From: Epichloe hybrida
Taxonomy: Eukaryota > Ascomycota > Sordariomycetes > Hypocreales > Clavicipitaceae
NCBI GenBank assembly: GCA_019022495.1
Contig: JAFEKR010000007.1
Location: forward strand, 434,001-498,000
DNA: 64,000 nucleotides
Reading direction: 5' to 3'
How positions within the stretch are numbered: the first letter of the stretch is position 1; every line of letters begins with the position of its first letter. The notes beneath the pieces were generated by a model. That model was not told the DNA's origin. It ran no database searches and saw only the letters and a list, made by a program, of their open reading frames with translations. Positions 46,254 through 58,203 of this stretch are shown here, piece by piece. Made by a program: the position numbers and the translations under genes.

Positions 46254-46805
46254 ATGAAATACAGAGCGTGACGAACAGAAATTTAGAGCAAGGCATACGA
46301 CCCCAGCAGGCAGACATGAAGTTCGGCTCGCAGTATGATTGTGGATAGCCCTAGTAAAAAAATGGGTGAGTATCTTGTAAAGTGGATCACGTGTGAACGT
46401 GCCAACGTGGCGGCCTCCCCCCCGCCCCCCGGTCACGTCGCGTCACGTCACGTTACGTCACTGCAAATGGGCTTCAGTAAGAAATTCAACGATAGCTTGA
46501 CAATTTGGATTTGACCAAGCAAAGATCCTCGGAACCTCGCGCAGAACAACTCAAGTCAGCCTCCCTGCTCCTGTGGCCAGATGGCCAGTGACTGTGATTC
46601 TGTGGAGATTTCCCCCATCGTACACATCGCGCCCGGCCTCGCTAGCTCCATGTGTCGATTCGAGCTGCTCGGCGTCATCATCCTTATTTTCCACGACATA
46701 CGAGACGCGATCAAGCGCAAAAGGGCCCGGAAACTGCACATTCAAGAACCTGGAACTGTTCAATCTTCTGTGAATCTTCTCTGATAGCCCAGTGGCACTC
46801 ACACG
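46254..46805. other. Intergenic region upstream of the GCP4-like gene
   Basis: Holds the 3' end of the spartin-like gene and the promoter of the next gene, including the ACGTCA cluster annotated separately. Confidence 0.5.
46431..46462. promoter_or_regulatory. Clustered CGTCA/TGACG boxes, possible bZIP (ATF/CREB-type) sites
   Basis: TCACGTCGCGTCACGTCACG followed by TTACGTCAC places four CGTCA-type half-sites and several CACGT cores in 32 bp, about 350 bp upstream of the GCP4-like start codon. bZIP binding is inferred from the motif only. Confidence 0.35.
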
Positions 46806-48449
46806 ATGCTCCACGAAATCCTCCTGTCCCTCTCCGGCCACCCGTCACCTCTCCTACGCCCACCATCCTCACCCGAAGCAGACGCTCTCGCCGGAATAAC
46901 GCCGCCCGAAAGACAACTGCTCTCCTCCGCCGGCCACATAAGCGACCTGCATACTAAGCTCATCGCCTATTCTTCTGAAATCGCCACGTCACATTCCAGC
47001 ACCATCTGTCGAACAGTTGCAACCGCCATCAGCTCCGTCCATTTAGCCGCCTTCCAAAGGAAAGTCCTCGACGTGGAGGCGAGCATCCTCAAGAAGGATC
47101 CCGAGCTGGTCGGAGCGTATAGCATCGTGCCCTTGACGGCGGTCATGGGCGAGTTTCAGCAGTGGACGAGACGGCTCGAGTGGCTATGGGACACGGTCCG
47201 GTTCATCATGGCCACGAATGACGATGGCAGAGCTTGCCACGGCGCGACGCTGATTGACCGATTGCGTGACGAGCTGCAGAGCGGATACCAGGATGTTGCA
47301 GCAGCAGCAGAGAGCTTGGTCAAAGCAGCAGAGACGGCGTGGCTGAAGCAGGTTTCCGCGTGGGTGCTGTACGGGAGACTGCCCAGCTTCGGGGCCGATG
47401 ATTTCTTCGTACAGGCGACGCAAGGCCCCCCCGAAGACTTCGTCTGCATCGCCGAGTGCCTGCCATCCTTCGTCACGGGCTCAACGGCGTCATCCATGCT
47501 CTTTATTGGCAAATCACTCAACCACGTTCGCGCCATGAACACGAGCTCAACGTCTACCGGTGTAGCACATGTCGCGGCCAAGCTGTCTGAACTATCTACG
47601 CTCGCATCCCCCCTCGAAAGCTCCGACTTCTCCAAAGCCATCAAGGCTATCCGAATCTCCCTGTCCCAAAACACCCTTCGGCAGATGCTTCCCCTGGCCA
47701 AAGTTTCCGAGATGATGCAGCTGCTCCGAGAATTCTTCCTCCTCGGACGAGGCGAATTCGCCATGGCCTTGACGCAAGAGGCAGACGAGAAGATTCGCAA
47801 CCGTTGGCGGAGGGCGGGAAATCTGGCATACGAGAAGGATCAGGGCCTGAAAAACCTCACCGTCAAAGATGGAGAAGTAGCTGCCGTTCTGAACAGGACG
47901 TGGGCGGTCCTCGTGTCCATGCAGGGCCAACACGCCGAAGAAGACGACCAGCTGGACTTGGCAAGGGGCTTGATACAACTGCATCTCACCAAGTCTAGAC
48001 CTCCCGCTTCTATCGTCACAGGAAGAGGGCTGGACGTGGAGGCGGCCAATCTGCTCGCCACATCGCCCTTCCGCAACATGCTCTTTTCTGTCCCAGCCAT
48101 GCTGAGCATCGACCTCCCTTCTCCTCTCGACATGGTCATCTCGACGTCGGATCTGCAGCTCTACTCCTTGATGAACGCCTATCTCCTCTCCCTCCGCCGC
48201 GCACACATGCGCCTCACCGACCTCTGGAAAATCACCTCTCTCCGACGCCACTACCCTTCCCCGCGCGGCACCTCGGACCACGCCGTCACCCTCCGCGAGC
48301 GCTGGTCCGATCGCGCCTGGCTCCTCCGCAGCTCATGGACGACGGCCAGCGCAGCCATCTTCTTCCTCGGCGAAACAGAGGCCTACTTCCAGAACGAAAT
48401 CGTCGCCCGTCTCTGGGAAAACTTCCACAACTGGCTCCTCCCACCCAAG

Positions 48450-48480
<31 letters not shown>

Positions 48481-49076
48481 ATCCTCATCGCTCGGGCCAC
48501 GCCACGCCGCCGCCCGCCCATGCCAAACCACCGACTCCCGATCCCACGTCGACTTGCACGCCAACCCCCATGGCCACTCACTCCCATGATCCGCAAACCC
48601 TCTCCACGGCGCACACGCTCTACCTGCGGACTCTCGTCCACCGTCTCCTCCTCACTCAGCCATGCTTCACGGCGCCATTGTACGCCCTCGTCACGCACAT
48701 AGACCACCTCGTAACACACATGCACCGTCTCCATTCCCTCTTCACATGCGTGGATCTCGAGCACGACGCAGGCGTCGCGGACACATTCGTCGACCTGGAC
48801 CGCGAACAAGCGCAGGTCTTGACGTCCCTGCGCGGCGTGGAGCGCCAAGTGAAGAGGGGCATAGAAGCAGCCGTCGAAGCCTTGCGGGCACTAGAATCAG
48901 ACGCCAAGTTCCTCGCCGACTGGGACGGACAGGGCCTCGTCGACGACGAAGAAGACTGCGAGGAGAGGGCCTACGTTCCCGCCAGAGTCGGCGGCGTGGA
49001 CAGGTTACTAATGAAGTTGGATTTCGGGAGCTGGATCGGCAGCACGAACAGCAAGGAGAGTCAGCACGGGGAATAA
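46806..49076 (+). CDS. Gamma-tubulin complex component, GCP4-like (Spc97/Spc98 family)
   Basis: Single exon, 756 aa. The start MLHEILLSLSGHPSPLL and the following HISDLHTKLIAYS segment are characteristic of GCP4. The body carries the GCP N- and C-terminal modules: EFQQWTRRLEWLWDTVRFIM, VPAMLSIDLPSPLDMVISTSDLQLYSLMNAYLLSLRRAHMRL and TLYLRTLVHRLLLTQPCFTAPLYALVTHIDHLV. It would contribute to the gamma-tubulin ring complex that nucleates microtubules at the spindle pole body. An Arg-Pro dipeptide run (RPRPRPRPHPH) encoded by TCCTCG repeats (about 48450-48495) and a Pro/Thr-rich insertion separate the last helices. GCP4 is absent from budding yeast but kept by filamentous fungi. Confidence 0.88.
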
Positions 49077-49948
49077 AGCGCGTCAAATTCGTTACTTCAG
49101 TTAACCCCCTTTACCATTATGAAGCATATAAACGAGCCTGTTCTAGTCCCTCATCACGACGCGGAACCAATTCCCTTTAAACGTTCTCCGCCCACCAGTG
49201 CAAAGTACGTATGTCCACCGATACCCCATTGCAAAAATAAAGGCTGTGAGTGAATCCTGGTACCCCCTTTCCGCCAAACGCCCACTTCTGCCCTCGAAAG
49301 GTGATTAATGCAGATGTCGGTCGATGAACTTAAGTGGCTACTTGCCATGCCTTGGTAAAACAGAATGGAATGGAATGGAACGAAATGGAACGGAATGGAA
49401 TGCAAGGGTTTTGACAAACAAACGTGGACATGTTTGAATACACCGGCAGATGGGACGGAAACAACAAACGAGCGCTTAAAGGCCTTGATTTTAAAATCAC
49501 CTTGCTATACACACTAGGCATTACTTCCCCTAGTCCTTCGCGAAAACTTCCTTTAAAACGCTGGCTACGTGCTTGCTTTCTCCTAGAAACATACCAAAAC
49601 TCCTTACTGTGCTGCATCACCCTGTTCTGTTTCATGTTTCGCATAATACCTGACCTATACAAGTGTCTAAAACTAGCTGACCCATCATTCAACTTCGTAT
49701 TCAAAGTCACTTTCTTGTCACTTTCTTGGGCTCGTCAGTAGACGGCCACTGCTTTGCCAAGTCGAAATGCCTTGTCTGAGGCCTGTCCGTCCGCCCGCCC
49801 GGGGCCGGGGCGGGTCTGGGCCGACCGGAGTGGGGCCGTCTCGGAAGTGTTTCTTTTATCAGATTGCCATTCTTGGCGAATGCAATCGTCAACGAGGGCC
49901 GCAAGACCTGTTGCAACAATGACACTGTCATGCATGTCAGCCTTCAGC
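49077..49948. other. Intergenic region with GGAAT repeats
   Basis: A short imperfect GGAAT/GGAAC array runs at 49364-49407. No gene recognised. Confidence 0.55.
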
Positions 49949-51400
49949 TCAGACCATGATACTAGGCATCAAGAGGGCCTTTTCCACGTACTCTGCCACA
50001 TCCGTCACTGCATCAACCGCGGACCGGTCGCTGATCCACATGTAGCATGGAGGGATCCATCCACCGGCTCGCCTTTCCGCGTCAATTTGACTTGGACTTT
50101 GCACTTCTTGTACGATGTGAGCCATCGCTTCGTGCTTGTCGTCGCGCATGAGATGGAAGGAAAATGTCGACAGTTCTTTGTCGACAGCTCTCTTCCAGGT
50201 ATAAGTGTGGCCCCACCATTCGAAACCGTAGAGTTTCGAATTGCGACGCGAAACTTCAACACGAGCATAGTTTCCGAATTCGAGCTTGATTTTGTCGGTC
50301 GGGACAAGAACTGAGGGCGGGGACTTGACGGCTAGGCGCGCAGAGCGTCCATCAGTTCCGTCCGTGCCACCGCTTGCTGATGAAGCCGAAGATTTACTTG
50401 TCACGGCACTGGCTGTAGATGACCGCCGCGCTGACGAGGACGATTTGAGTGAGAAGCAAGACGAGCTTGACGCGTTTGAGCGGCGAAACGGTGCCTTGAC
50501 AGAGCGGAGAGCCGACGAGACAGACTGTTGAATGCCGTGTCGCGAAGTTGCCGACGTGGAGGTATATGCACGTTTAGAAAAGCACACTTCCCTCCCCGAA
50601 TCTCGACAATACCGCCGCAAGGAGAAATGACGGTCCGACAAGTCGTACATGCGTAGATGGAACAGCTGAACAGTGGCCGGCCGATGGCGGGCCCTGGAGC
50701 CGCCCATGGATGAAGTAACCGTGTCCACACGAAGGTTCATGTTCCCATCTGGGGTAGTATCATCATGGCGGATAGACAATCGGTTCTGAGAGGGGAACAA
50801 GAGGCCGAATGAGCGAGGGTCAGAGGGTCTGAGTGACGGGTCGGTAGGTCCAGCGCAGTATGAACGAAGAACTTCTGGGATGGCGAAATCCTCGGCAGCG
50901 TGGAGACGTTGTGCTTCGGGTTCTTGATCTAGAAGCGCGGCTTCAAGCCCATGGACAAACTCATTGTCCAGGCCGTTCTCGGAAAACCGAGAGTCATATG
51001 TGTTGACCGAGAGCAGAGACGCGGAAGGAGAAGGGGGAAAGTACGTGATGGTTGGTGGTGGTGGTGGTGGTGGTGATGGTGATGGTGATGGCTTTCGGCC
51101 TGTTCTCTCCCTTTCTTGCTCCTGTCGTCGTCTGCCACCTTGATGTGAGTATGCAGCTCCATCTTTGGCATCTTCGGCTTCCTCTCGTGGCCGGCTTGAG
51201 CTCCACGCCGAGCCAGAACAGCACGACGGAGGCACATGGCCAGTCCTTGATAAAACGTAAGCACCGGAGAGTTCGCTGGTGCGAGCGGATGAGATTGACG
51301 AGCTGTAGGAGGACTGTGGTGAGTTTGGAACATGTTCAGAAGTGGACATGTGCGTTCTCGAGTCCTGCGCGCGCGGCCGTATTGAAGACATGACAGCCAT
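49949..51400 (-). CDS. Unassigned Ser/Pro-rich protein, about 483 aa
   Basis: Uninterrupted ORF; I do not recognise the family. The start MAVMSSIRPRAQ at 51400 has a favourable context, but an in-frame ATG at 51607 would add 69 repetitive residues. The N-terminal half is low complexity, with a Pro/Ser run (SPSPSPPPPPPP) encoded by a GGT/GAT repeat (about 51050-51092). Two regions look folded: NLRVDTVTS to LRMYDLSDRHFSLRRYCRDSGREVCFSKRAY, and a C-terminal domain IKLEFGNYARVEVSRRNSKLYGFEWWGHTYTWKR then SFHLMRDDKHEAMAHIVQE and GGWIPPCYMWISD. This aromatic-rich C-terminal part resembles uncharacterised fungal proteins in style only. There is no signal peptide or membrane segment, and an intron in the low-complexity half cannot be excluded. 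Confidence 0.6.
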   Translation of the reverse strand: MAVMSSIRPRAQDSRTHMSTSEHVPNSPQSSYSSSISSARTSELSGAYVLSRTGHVPPSCCSGSAWSSSRPREEAEDAKDGAAYSHQGGRRRQEQERERTGRKPSPSPSPPPPPPPTITYFPPSPSASLLSVNTYDSRFSENGLDNEFVHGLEAALLDQEPEAQRLHAAEDFAIPEVLRSYCAGPTDPSLRPSDPRSFGLLFPSQNRLSIRHDDTTPDGNMNLRVDTVTSSMGGSRARHRPATVQLFHLRMYDLSDRHFSLRRYCRDSGREVCFSKRAYTSTSATSRHGIQQSVSSALRSVKAPFRRSNASSSSCFSLKSSSSARRSSTASAVTSKSSASSASGGTDGTDGRSARLAVKSPPSVLVPTDKIKLEFGNYARVEVSRRNSKLYGFEWWGHTYTWKRAVDKELSTFSFHLMRDDKHEAMAHIVQEVQSPSQIDAERRAGGWIPPCYMWISDRSAVDAVTDVAEYVEKALLMPSIMV

Positions 51401-52892
51401 AGTGGCGGTGGCGTCTGTGGGAGTGCGGTGCTTGGGATGGGAGATGGGGTGAAAATGATAGAGAAGCTGGGAAGCCGAGGAGCTGGGAAGCCGGGAAGCT
51501 GAGGAAGCTGAGGAAGGAGGTTGCGAGATATATGCAGAGCCTCCTTCCTCACATGGCCGTGAGTTGTGCTGGCGTGGCGTGGCGTGGATGGCGCAGTGAC
51601 GGGACAAGAGCTCACTTGTCCAGTTGTCAGCTGGTCGACAGGCGGCCTCGGGCTGGTCCGGGCTGCCCGCTGTCCGCTGTCCGCTGCCCGCTGGCGAGCC
51701 ATTTATTCATCTTTGCTATTATTATGCTTCTGGCGAGCCATTTATAATCTTCACCATGGCTTTCCTTCATGGATATGCAACCAGATATCGTCGATGACGG
51801 CGGCGTCCTCGAACCTCACCCGCCCGGTTCCCCGCTGTGCCAGCAGCGTGCGGCAGAAGAAGCCAGGCACTTTGTCAACCTTGTTGTTCGGAGCATAATG
51901 AACCTGCATGCTCCAGAGCAGAGCAGAGCAGAGCAGAGCAGAGCAGAGCACGGCAGAGCACGGCACCCGTCACCAGAACGCCCAGCTATCCGGGGCCGCT
52001 GCCCGAATCGAACCCCACCCCTCTCTCCTGGGCGCCTCGCCCCTGGGCGCCAACCTACATGTACAAAGCACATGTACACCCCCACTGTACATATCACACC
52101 GAGTACGTCCGCACCGAGCACAACATGTAATCCGTAGTCCGTCATCCGTCATCCGTCATCCGTACCCCGTTCCACCACCCCACCCCTCCCCTGTCCAGAA
52201 GCAACCCCCCAGTCGTGTCCCGCCCTGATTCGCCGTCCCGCTCCTGGACAACGTTTTTTCCCCCCTCGCACAAAATTCCATTCCAGAGTTGGTGCCCGAG
52301 ACGAGGCTGAGGAGAATCATCATCCATGTGGCATGCGTGCTCAGGATAATGGGGAGCCCTGGCTGCGTGCCGTTGGTGACAGACAGCCTTGCTGGCCTGT
52401 GACGCACTGACTACTGTGTGGGTGTAGATGTATACATGCATGATACCACCTTGAAAATGCTTCCTACATGCATGACCAGCCAGCCAGCCATAACGTCTTT
52501 GCGTGAAAACGAGATATTTTGACAGTGAGACCCTGTCGCAAACATGCCTAAGTTATCATGTAGCGCGAACAACTATGCTATTATGCCACGACAATTCCTC
52601 GTTACAGCGACTCGGGCCAAGTCGTCAAACCGGACACGGCCCAGTACCAACTTTTGTTGCTACATGTTCCAACCATCCCGAGCGTCCATCTCGAGCGTCC
52701 GTCCCGTCCGTCCCGCGCCCGCAGCCGTCCATCCGGCCATGCAGGCTGGCAAGTGAGTGTGCATATATAAATCCAAAGGCATGAATGCACGCATGAATGC
52801 ACGCTTCTTCAGTTCCGCCAGCTGTCCGTCCACACATTGACTTGCACCTCTGGCAGCCATGCCCATTCCGACCGACTGGACCTCCAGCTCCA
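51401..52892. other. Intergenic region with a pentamer array
   Basis: Contains the AGAGC array, a 17-bp word shared with 22185-22201 (at 52074-52090), a TAATCCGTA word (52128-52136), and CATCCGT repeats at about 52143-52163. No gene recognised. Confidence 0.5.
51914..51963. repeat. (AGAGC)n pentamer array
   Basis: Seven or more consecutive AGAGC units followed by AGAGCACGGC variants. Confidence 0.9.
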
Positions 52893-55800
52893 CTATGGCC
52901 GGATGTTCCATCCAACCCACGTGCGAGGCACAACTCTCCAAATCTTGACTTCACCACTCCGCAGATCGTCCAGCTTGTAGCTCTCCATCTTGACCTTTTT
53001 GTTCTCTCGCCCCTGTTCCCACGCCCGCACCTTCTTCTTGGTCCCGTCCCACTCGGCCACTACCGCCACGTGATCGGGCTTGCCCACCTCTGCCGAGTAC
53101 TTGGCGTGCATTGGTCCGTGCTTGCCCTGGAACTTGGAGTTGCGGAACGAGATGATGTCGCCGGCTCGGATCACATCCTGTTGCTGCGTCGAGGCATTCG
53201 CCATGTTGGCGTAGACCAGTGCGCCATAAGAACGCGTGCCAACAGGTGGCAGCGCGCCACTCAAGGGTCGCAGCAGCTCCATGACGAACCCTTGCGGCGT
53301 GCCATCCCCGACAGCCGTGTCCTTCTTGGACGTGGCCGCGTCTGAAATTTGCCTGCCATATCGCTCGTAGAACTCTTCCATCTGGTCTTGGCGCAGAGCT
53401 CGCGGGGGAGCTTCGTGGCGCTGCTCCAGCTCCACACCAGACGGGTCGTACGGATCGTACCGGATCGTGATGACAGTCTGCGAGTAGTCCTGGAACAGAA
53501 CAAACACATCTCGCGTGACCACAGTCTTGGATCCCTGGTTGGTCGTCGTCGTTTCTTCGCTCTCAAAGTGTACGTCTTTGCGACCCTGGAAGACGGGCGG
53601 CACTTGATTGGCCTGCTTCCACCAGCCGCTCTGGACGGCGAGGTCAACATCATTGGCGATGAAATCAGAATCCACTGATGGCCGGTACATGTCCATGGAT
53701 CTTCTGTTGCTCGTGCTTGTTCGGGGATGATCAAGAGACTGTCTGTTGTTGGGTCGAGGCGGCGGTGCTGATGGAGGGCCTCGTCTTTCAGAAGGGGAGG
53801 CTCCTGAGACGGCAGCTGGCGGCGGCCCTGGGAAATAATCCTGTTCACTGTCAATCTGTGGCGTAGTCTTTTGGCTATAGCTTGAGGCCAGAGGAGGTGG
53901 GGGCGACGAGTAACTGTAGGGATCGTAGTCCTCTGCGTCTGTAGCAGCTCCTGCCATCGCCGCAGGCACTGCCATCGCCGGAGGGTTATTGACCGGTGGA
54001 GGCGGCGGCGGCGGCGGCGCGGCATGGGGAACATCTACCGATCGTCTCTTACTCTCCGTTGGCGGTTGGCTTGGAATTGGTGGTGGCACCGCGCGTGGTA
54101 CCGTGGCCGAGGGAATGGGAGGTGGCATGTTGGGCGGAGCCTCTCGGGTTGGCGACTGGAGCGTGCTTTCCTCCACGCTCGAGTCTCTCGTGTGCGCCTT
54201 CAAGGCATCTTTGTGCGAGACTGATGAGCCAATGTCGGTGTCATAGTCGCCTTCATACTCGGTGATTTCCTCATTTTCCCCCTCGCCCGCCTGCGGTGGA
54301 CGTGTTGGTGTCGCAACAGCGGCATCAGTTGTCGATTGTCGGCTTGAGGCACCGGGAGGAGGAGGAGGCGACGGCGGCGGCGGCGGCGGTGGCCGGCTAG
54401 AAGTAGGTGGAGGAGCGGGAGCCGATCCAGGAATCGGTGGCGGCGGTCGGCTGGAGCGCTTGCTTGTAGCAGCTGGTGATGTCGGCAAAAACTCATCACG
54501 GCGAGGCGACAGAGGCGGTGATCTCGGCGGCAAGATGGGAGCTGGTTGTGATGGTGGCATAGCCAACGAGCGCTTCGTATAAATGCCAGAGTGTTTCCAG
54601 TCCTTGTCATTGGTTCCGCCCGAGAGCTCGTCGTCTGATTCAGATCCATCTGTAGGGGCTTTGAGCTCAGCAGGCGGCGGTGGAGGTGGCGCATGAGCTT
54701 CACAAGAAGGTAAACACGTCAGCACGGGCTCCTCCGGGTGCTTGATAACAAGTCAGCTGGTGTATTGCAAGCTTACATTCGGTAGGTACAGGAGGAGGCA
54801 TGGCCCGGCTACCAGGAATCGGTGGAGGGCCGCTGATATCTCGGCGGTGTGCTAGTATGGGATTAGCTGGCTCTCGGTAGCGAAAAGGGGAGAACATTGC
54901 ACGCACAGGTAACTTGGGCAGCAGCGGCCGGGGTAGTCGCCTCATCCTCCTTCTCCTCCTCCTCCTCCTCCTCCTCCTCCTCCTCTTCATCGTCAGCATC
55001 GTCCTTGCGTACAGGTGCACGTGTTGGCACAGGAGGAGGCGCGCCTCTGGAAGAAAGAGGAGTAGCTTCATAGCAATCATCGTCGTCGTCCGCTTCTTCT
55101 TCCTCTTCCTCTTGCTGACTTCGACCAAGGACGAGAGGGTTACCCATACCGGGCAAAGCCATAGCTGTCGGGATTGGAGGCGGTTGTGCCCGATGAGCCT
55201 GTTCTTCAGCTCCGGCCTCGGCTGTTGATGGTAGTTGGGCAGGTTTCGACGTCTTCTTCTTTGGGGGAGCCTTGGCCACGGGAGAAACTGGTGCCCCAAA
55301 CATGCCGTGAAAGCCCATGCCGCCACTCATCTTGGCCATTCTGGCGCGTAGCTCCTCTTTCCGCCTAACTTCAGGATCTACCTGGTCTCGTTCTTCCTCT
55401 TCTCGATCCTCCTCTTCCACATTTTCGTCCTTGTCCTCATTCGTAGCTGTAGTGGAGGTCGTAGGTGCATGACGCGCATATCTGGATGCCCCCTCGCTGT
55501 CTTCGCGCTCCGTGGTATCATCTTGTCCCTCCGTAGTGTCACCCGCACCCGACATGTCAGCTTCATTGCCGTCATGGGCCTCTTCCACCGCTGGGCCCTT
55601 GGAAGCTCTTCTCCGAGGTGGTGGGGGCGCCCTCGTATAGGCATCGTCCGTCGAGGTCCTTGATTCAGTTTCTGCTGTTGAGGTTTGCTCGAGGGAAGGC
55701 GAACGAGGCCCTTCTCCAGCTCCAGCCCCAGCCCCTTCTTCGTTTGCAAAAGTCCCTTCCGGCTTCTTCTTCTGAGGCTTTTTGGGCTTTTCTTTCTTCG

Positions 55801-56737
55801 CAGCAGCTTCGGCATGGCGGTGGGCTTGTTCCATCTGCTGCTTCTGGAGTAACGCAATGCGTTCCTTTAAGCTGGTGGGCTTGGGTTGGTCATCGTCGCC
55901 ACCTTCTTGGGCCTGCTGTTCTGTGGGGACCAGTCCAGCCTTTCCAGCTTGATCAAGGCTTTCGGCCTCTATCTCCCTAATCTCTGGGTCTTCTTCTCGG
56001 CGGTAGACATTGGTGGCAGGCTTCTCCCGTGGTGGTGGGACGTAGGCATTGCGGCTCGGAGGGGGTGCCACAAATGGCTTCTTGACGAAAACAGAGCCAC
56101 CGGCGCCTCCTCCCAAGGCGCCCGGCTTGAATGGAGCAACGGGCGGTGCCGCGGGCTTGTTGAAGGCAGCAATGCGGTCCTTGAATGAGTTGCTCAATGG
56201 TTTCTCGGCAACCGGCTGTGGGCCAGGTTTGGATTTTGAAGCTGATCCCTCGGCGGGTGTGGGCGCTGTTGGAGGCGAAGTGGCTGTAGGGGGATGCCTG
56301 GAGAGAGCATATTCAGTGGTTGTTTTGGTTGTCGCCGGCACGGGGACGATGGGGACAGGACGCTGGGCTTCTGCATGGTCGATTTCCCTGGTGTCTTCAG
56401 GTTTATGTTCTTGCTCGGGCTCTTCAATCGGGGCTGGCTTCTCGGACACGGGTGCCGGCGGGGGCGGTATCGTTGCCGCCGCCGCAGCCTCCTCTGGATC
56501 CTTCCTGGGACGTGATCTCGTCGGGCGCGGAGGAGCAGTCGGCTCATACTTCTCTACAAAATTGCGAGGGAAGATGCCTTCCTTCTTCACGCCATGATCG
56601 TCTGTGTACTCGCCAGTGTACCAATCATCGTCATCAGCCTCAATGACAGTGATGATCTGGCCGACATCGAAGTTGAGGTCGTCTTCGTGAGGAGAGGCAT
56701 ACTCGTAGAGAGCCTTGACCCGGAGCAGCGCGGCCAT
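52893..56737 (-). CDS. BBC1: BBC1/MTI1-like SH3-domain cortical actin patch protein
   Basis: Exons on the minus strand, 56737-54907, 54851-54777 and 54697-52893, encode 1236 aa with closed phases. The N-terminal SH3 domain (residues about 3-65) shows ALYEYASPHEDDLNFDVGQ, DDWYTGEY and GIFPRNFVEKY. A long disordered middle follows: polyproline segments, Lys/Glu coiled stretches (SLKERIALLQKQQMEQAHRH) and acidic Glu runs encoded by CTC/CTT triplets (about 54950-54990). The C-terminal region (about residues 975-1236: SGWWKQANQVPPVF, FVLFQDYSQTVITIRYDP, ADIISFRN-like RAGDIISFRNSKFQGKHG, DHVAVVAEWDG, SYKLDDLRSGEVKIWRVVPR) matches the BBC1/AIM3 C-terminal domain. Yeast Bbc1 restrains Las17-Arp2/3 at endocytic actin patches. 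The start MAALLRVKALYEY is preferred to the ATG 16 codons upstream because SH3 begins at once. Confidence 0.9.
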
Positions 56738-58203
56738 GGCGGTGCAGCTAAAGGTATCCTGCGTCACAGACGGGTCCTTTGACACGTCTGCCGCGGCTAG
56801 ATGAGATATTTCGGTCGAATACGCAAAGGAATTCTATTGTCGAATGTGGGGCAGAAACGATATGGGAGGATGACGCGCGGAGAGAGTTTGCGAGCGGTTG
56901 CGAGCGGTTGCGTCAGGTCAGGTTGGGAGAAGCGGGGATGGGAGTTGGGGAAATTGCTGTCTGGATGTCCAACCGCTAGCTCGGCTCGATATGCCTGCCT
57001 GCTGCCTTGCCTGGGTGAATGGTGTCGGTCGGTCAAACAAGCCAGGCGGTGTCTGGCAGTCTGTGCCGGGAGTGCAATGGAGACGACGACTCTGGTGGCG
57101 GGTTGGGCGCACGCTTAATGTTGAGGAGGGTATTTCCAGGACTCGGATGGCTGGAGACTGCTGAGGCAAGAAAACAGAAACCACAAAGAGCAACGCCGGG
57201 GACCGCTTCTACAAGAGGCGGACGGCGGTGGAGACTGGAATCTCGCCTGCCCGCATGTATGTATGTATGTACATGTACTCCGTAATCCGTACATACCGCA
57301 ATACAGTACTCCGAACTTGTAACTTGTGGCTGTGTGAAGTGGGCGCGCGGCTCATCGACGCATCGACGTCAGAGGTGCGGGCCACAGCTCGGTGTTGCTC
57401 GGTGTCCCAGAGCCTGATTGATTGACGGATGGCTGATCCCATCCCACGGCCGGTGACACTTGCCATTGCAGTCGCTGATGGGCAGGCGGGGGGTGGCAGG
57501 CACGCAGGCAGCGGGCAGCGGGCATTTCAGGCAGGCAGGCACCACCAGGATCCAGGAGCGCCACGCCACGTTTGACGTCTTTTGGCCATTGCCACCTTTT
57601 GTCATGTACAACTGCTGGCACCCATCAAAATATACAAGGCACGAAGACTGGTAAGATAACGGAGGGTATTGTACTGATATCCTCAACAGGCTGTGAGGCA
57701 TGAGGCACGTACAGTACAGTACAAGAGAACGACAACGACCTGGAGCAAGGCAGCCTTCACGAGCTTCTTGCCAGCATAGCCGCATGGTCGCTGGTCGTCA
57801 CCACCAACTGACACAAAAGGACGGACGGGCTTTGGCAAGGACATCGATCGTGGTTGATTGAGTGTTGGGCGGGGGGGTCCAGGTGCTTTTTTACCCATGC
57901 ACTTTTACCCATGCACAAAGCAGAGCAGAACCTCAACGCGTGACGGTGCCAGGACGGACTGAGGAAAGCCCATCTTGCCAGCAGGTTCCGGTGAACCCCG
58001 CCATTGCATCCGCCATTGCATAACATGTAAGCCTATTGTATTGTATGGTTTTACTCCGTAGTGGGGTAAACAATTCGTCACGAACTGGCCGACGTTTCCT
58101 CTTATTTCTTGTATTCGCAAAGCTGAAATTTCACTTGTTGCCACTGCTTGCTCTGGCTGCGGGAACATAGAGCCCCCCATCCTCACTTTCCCGAATCGCA
58201 CAA
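56738..58203. other. Divergent intergenic region between BBC1 and RTR1
   Basis: Holds both promoters. Contains a GTAT microsatellite (57254-57270) next to overlapping TACTCCGTA/TAATCCGTA words (57276-57291), and another TACTCCGTA at 58052-58060. ORFs here look non-coding. Confidence 0.5.

Noticed and set aside
51970..52020. Possible tRNA B-box (GAATCGAACCCC) near 52004-52015
   Set aside because: The flanking bases do not form a T-stem and no acceptor or anticodon stem is present.
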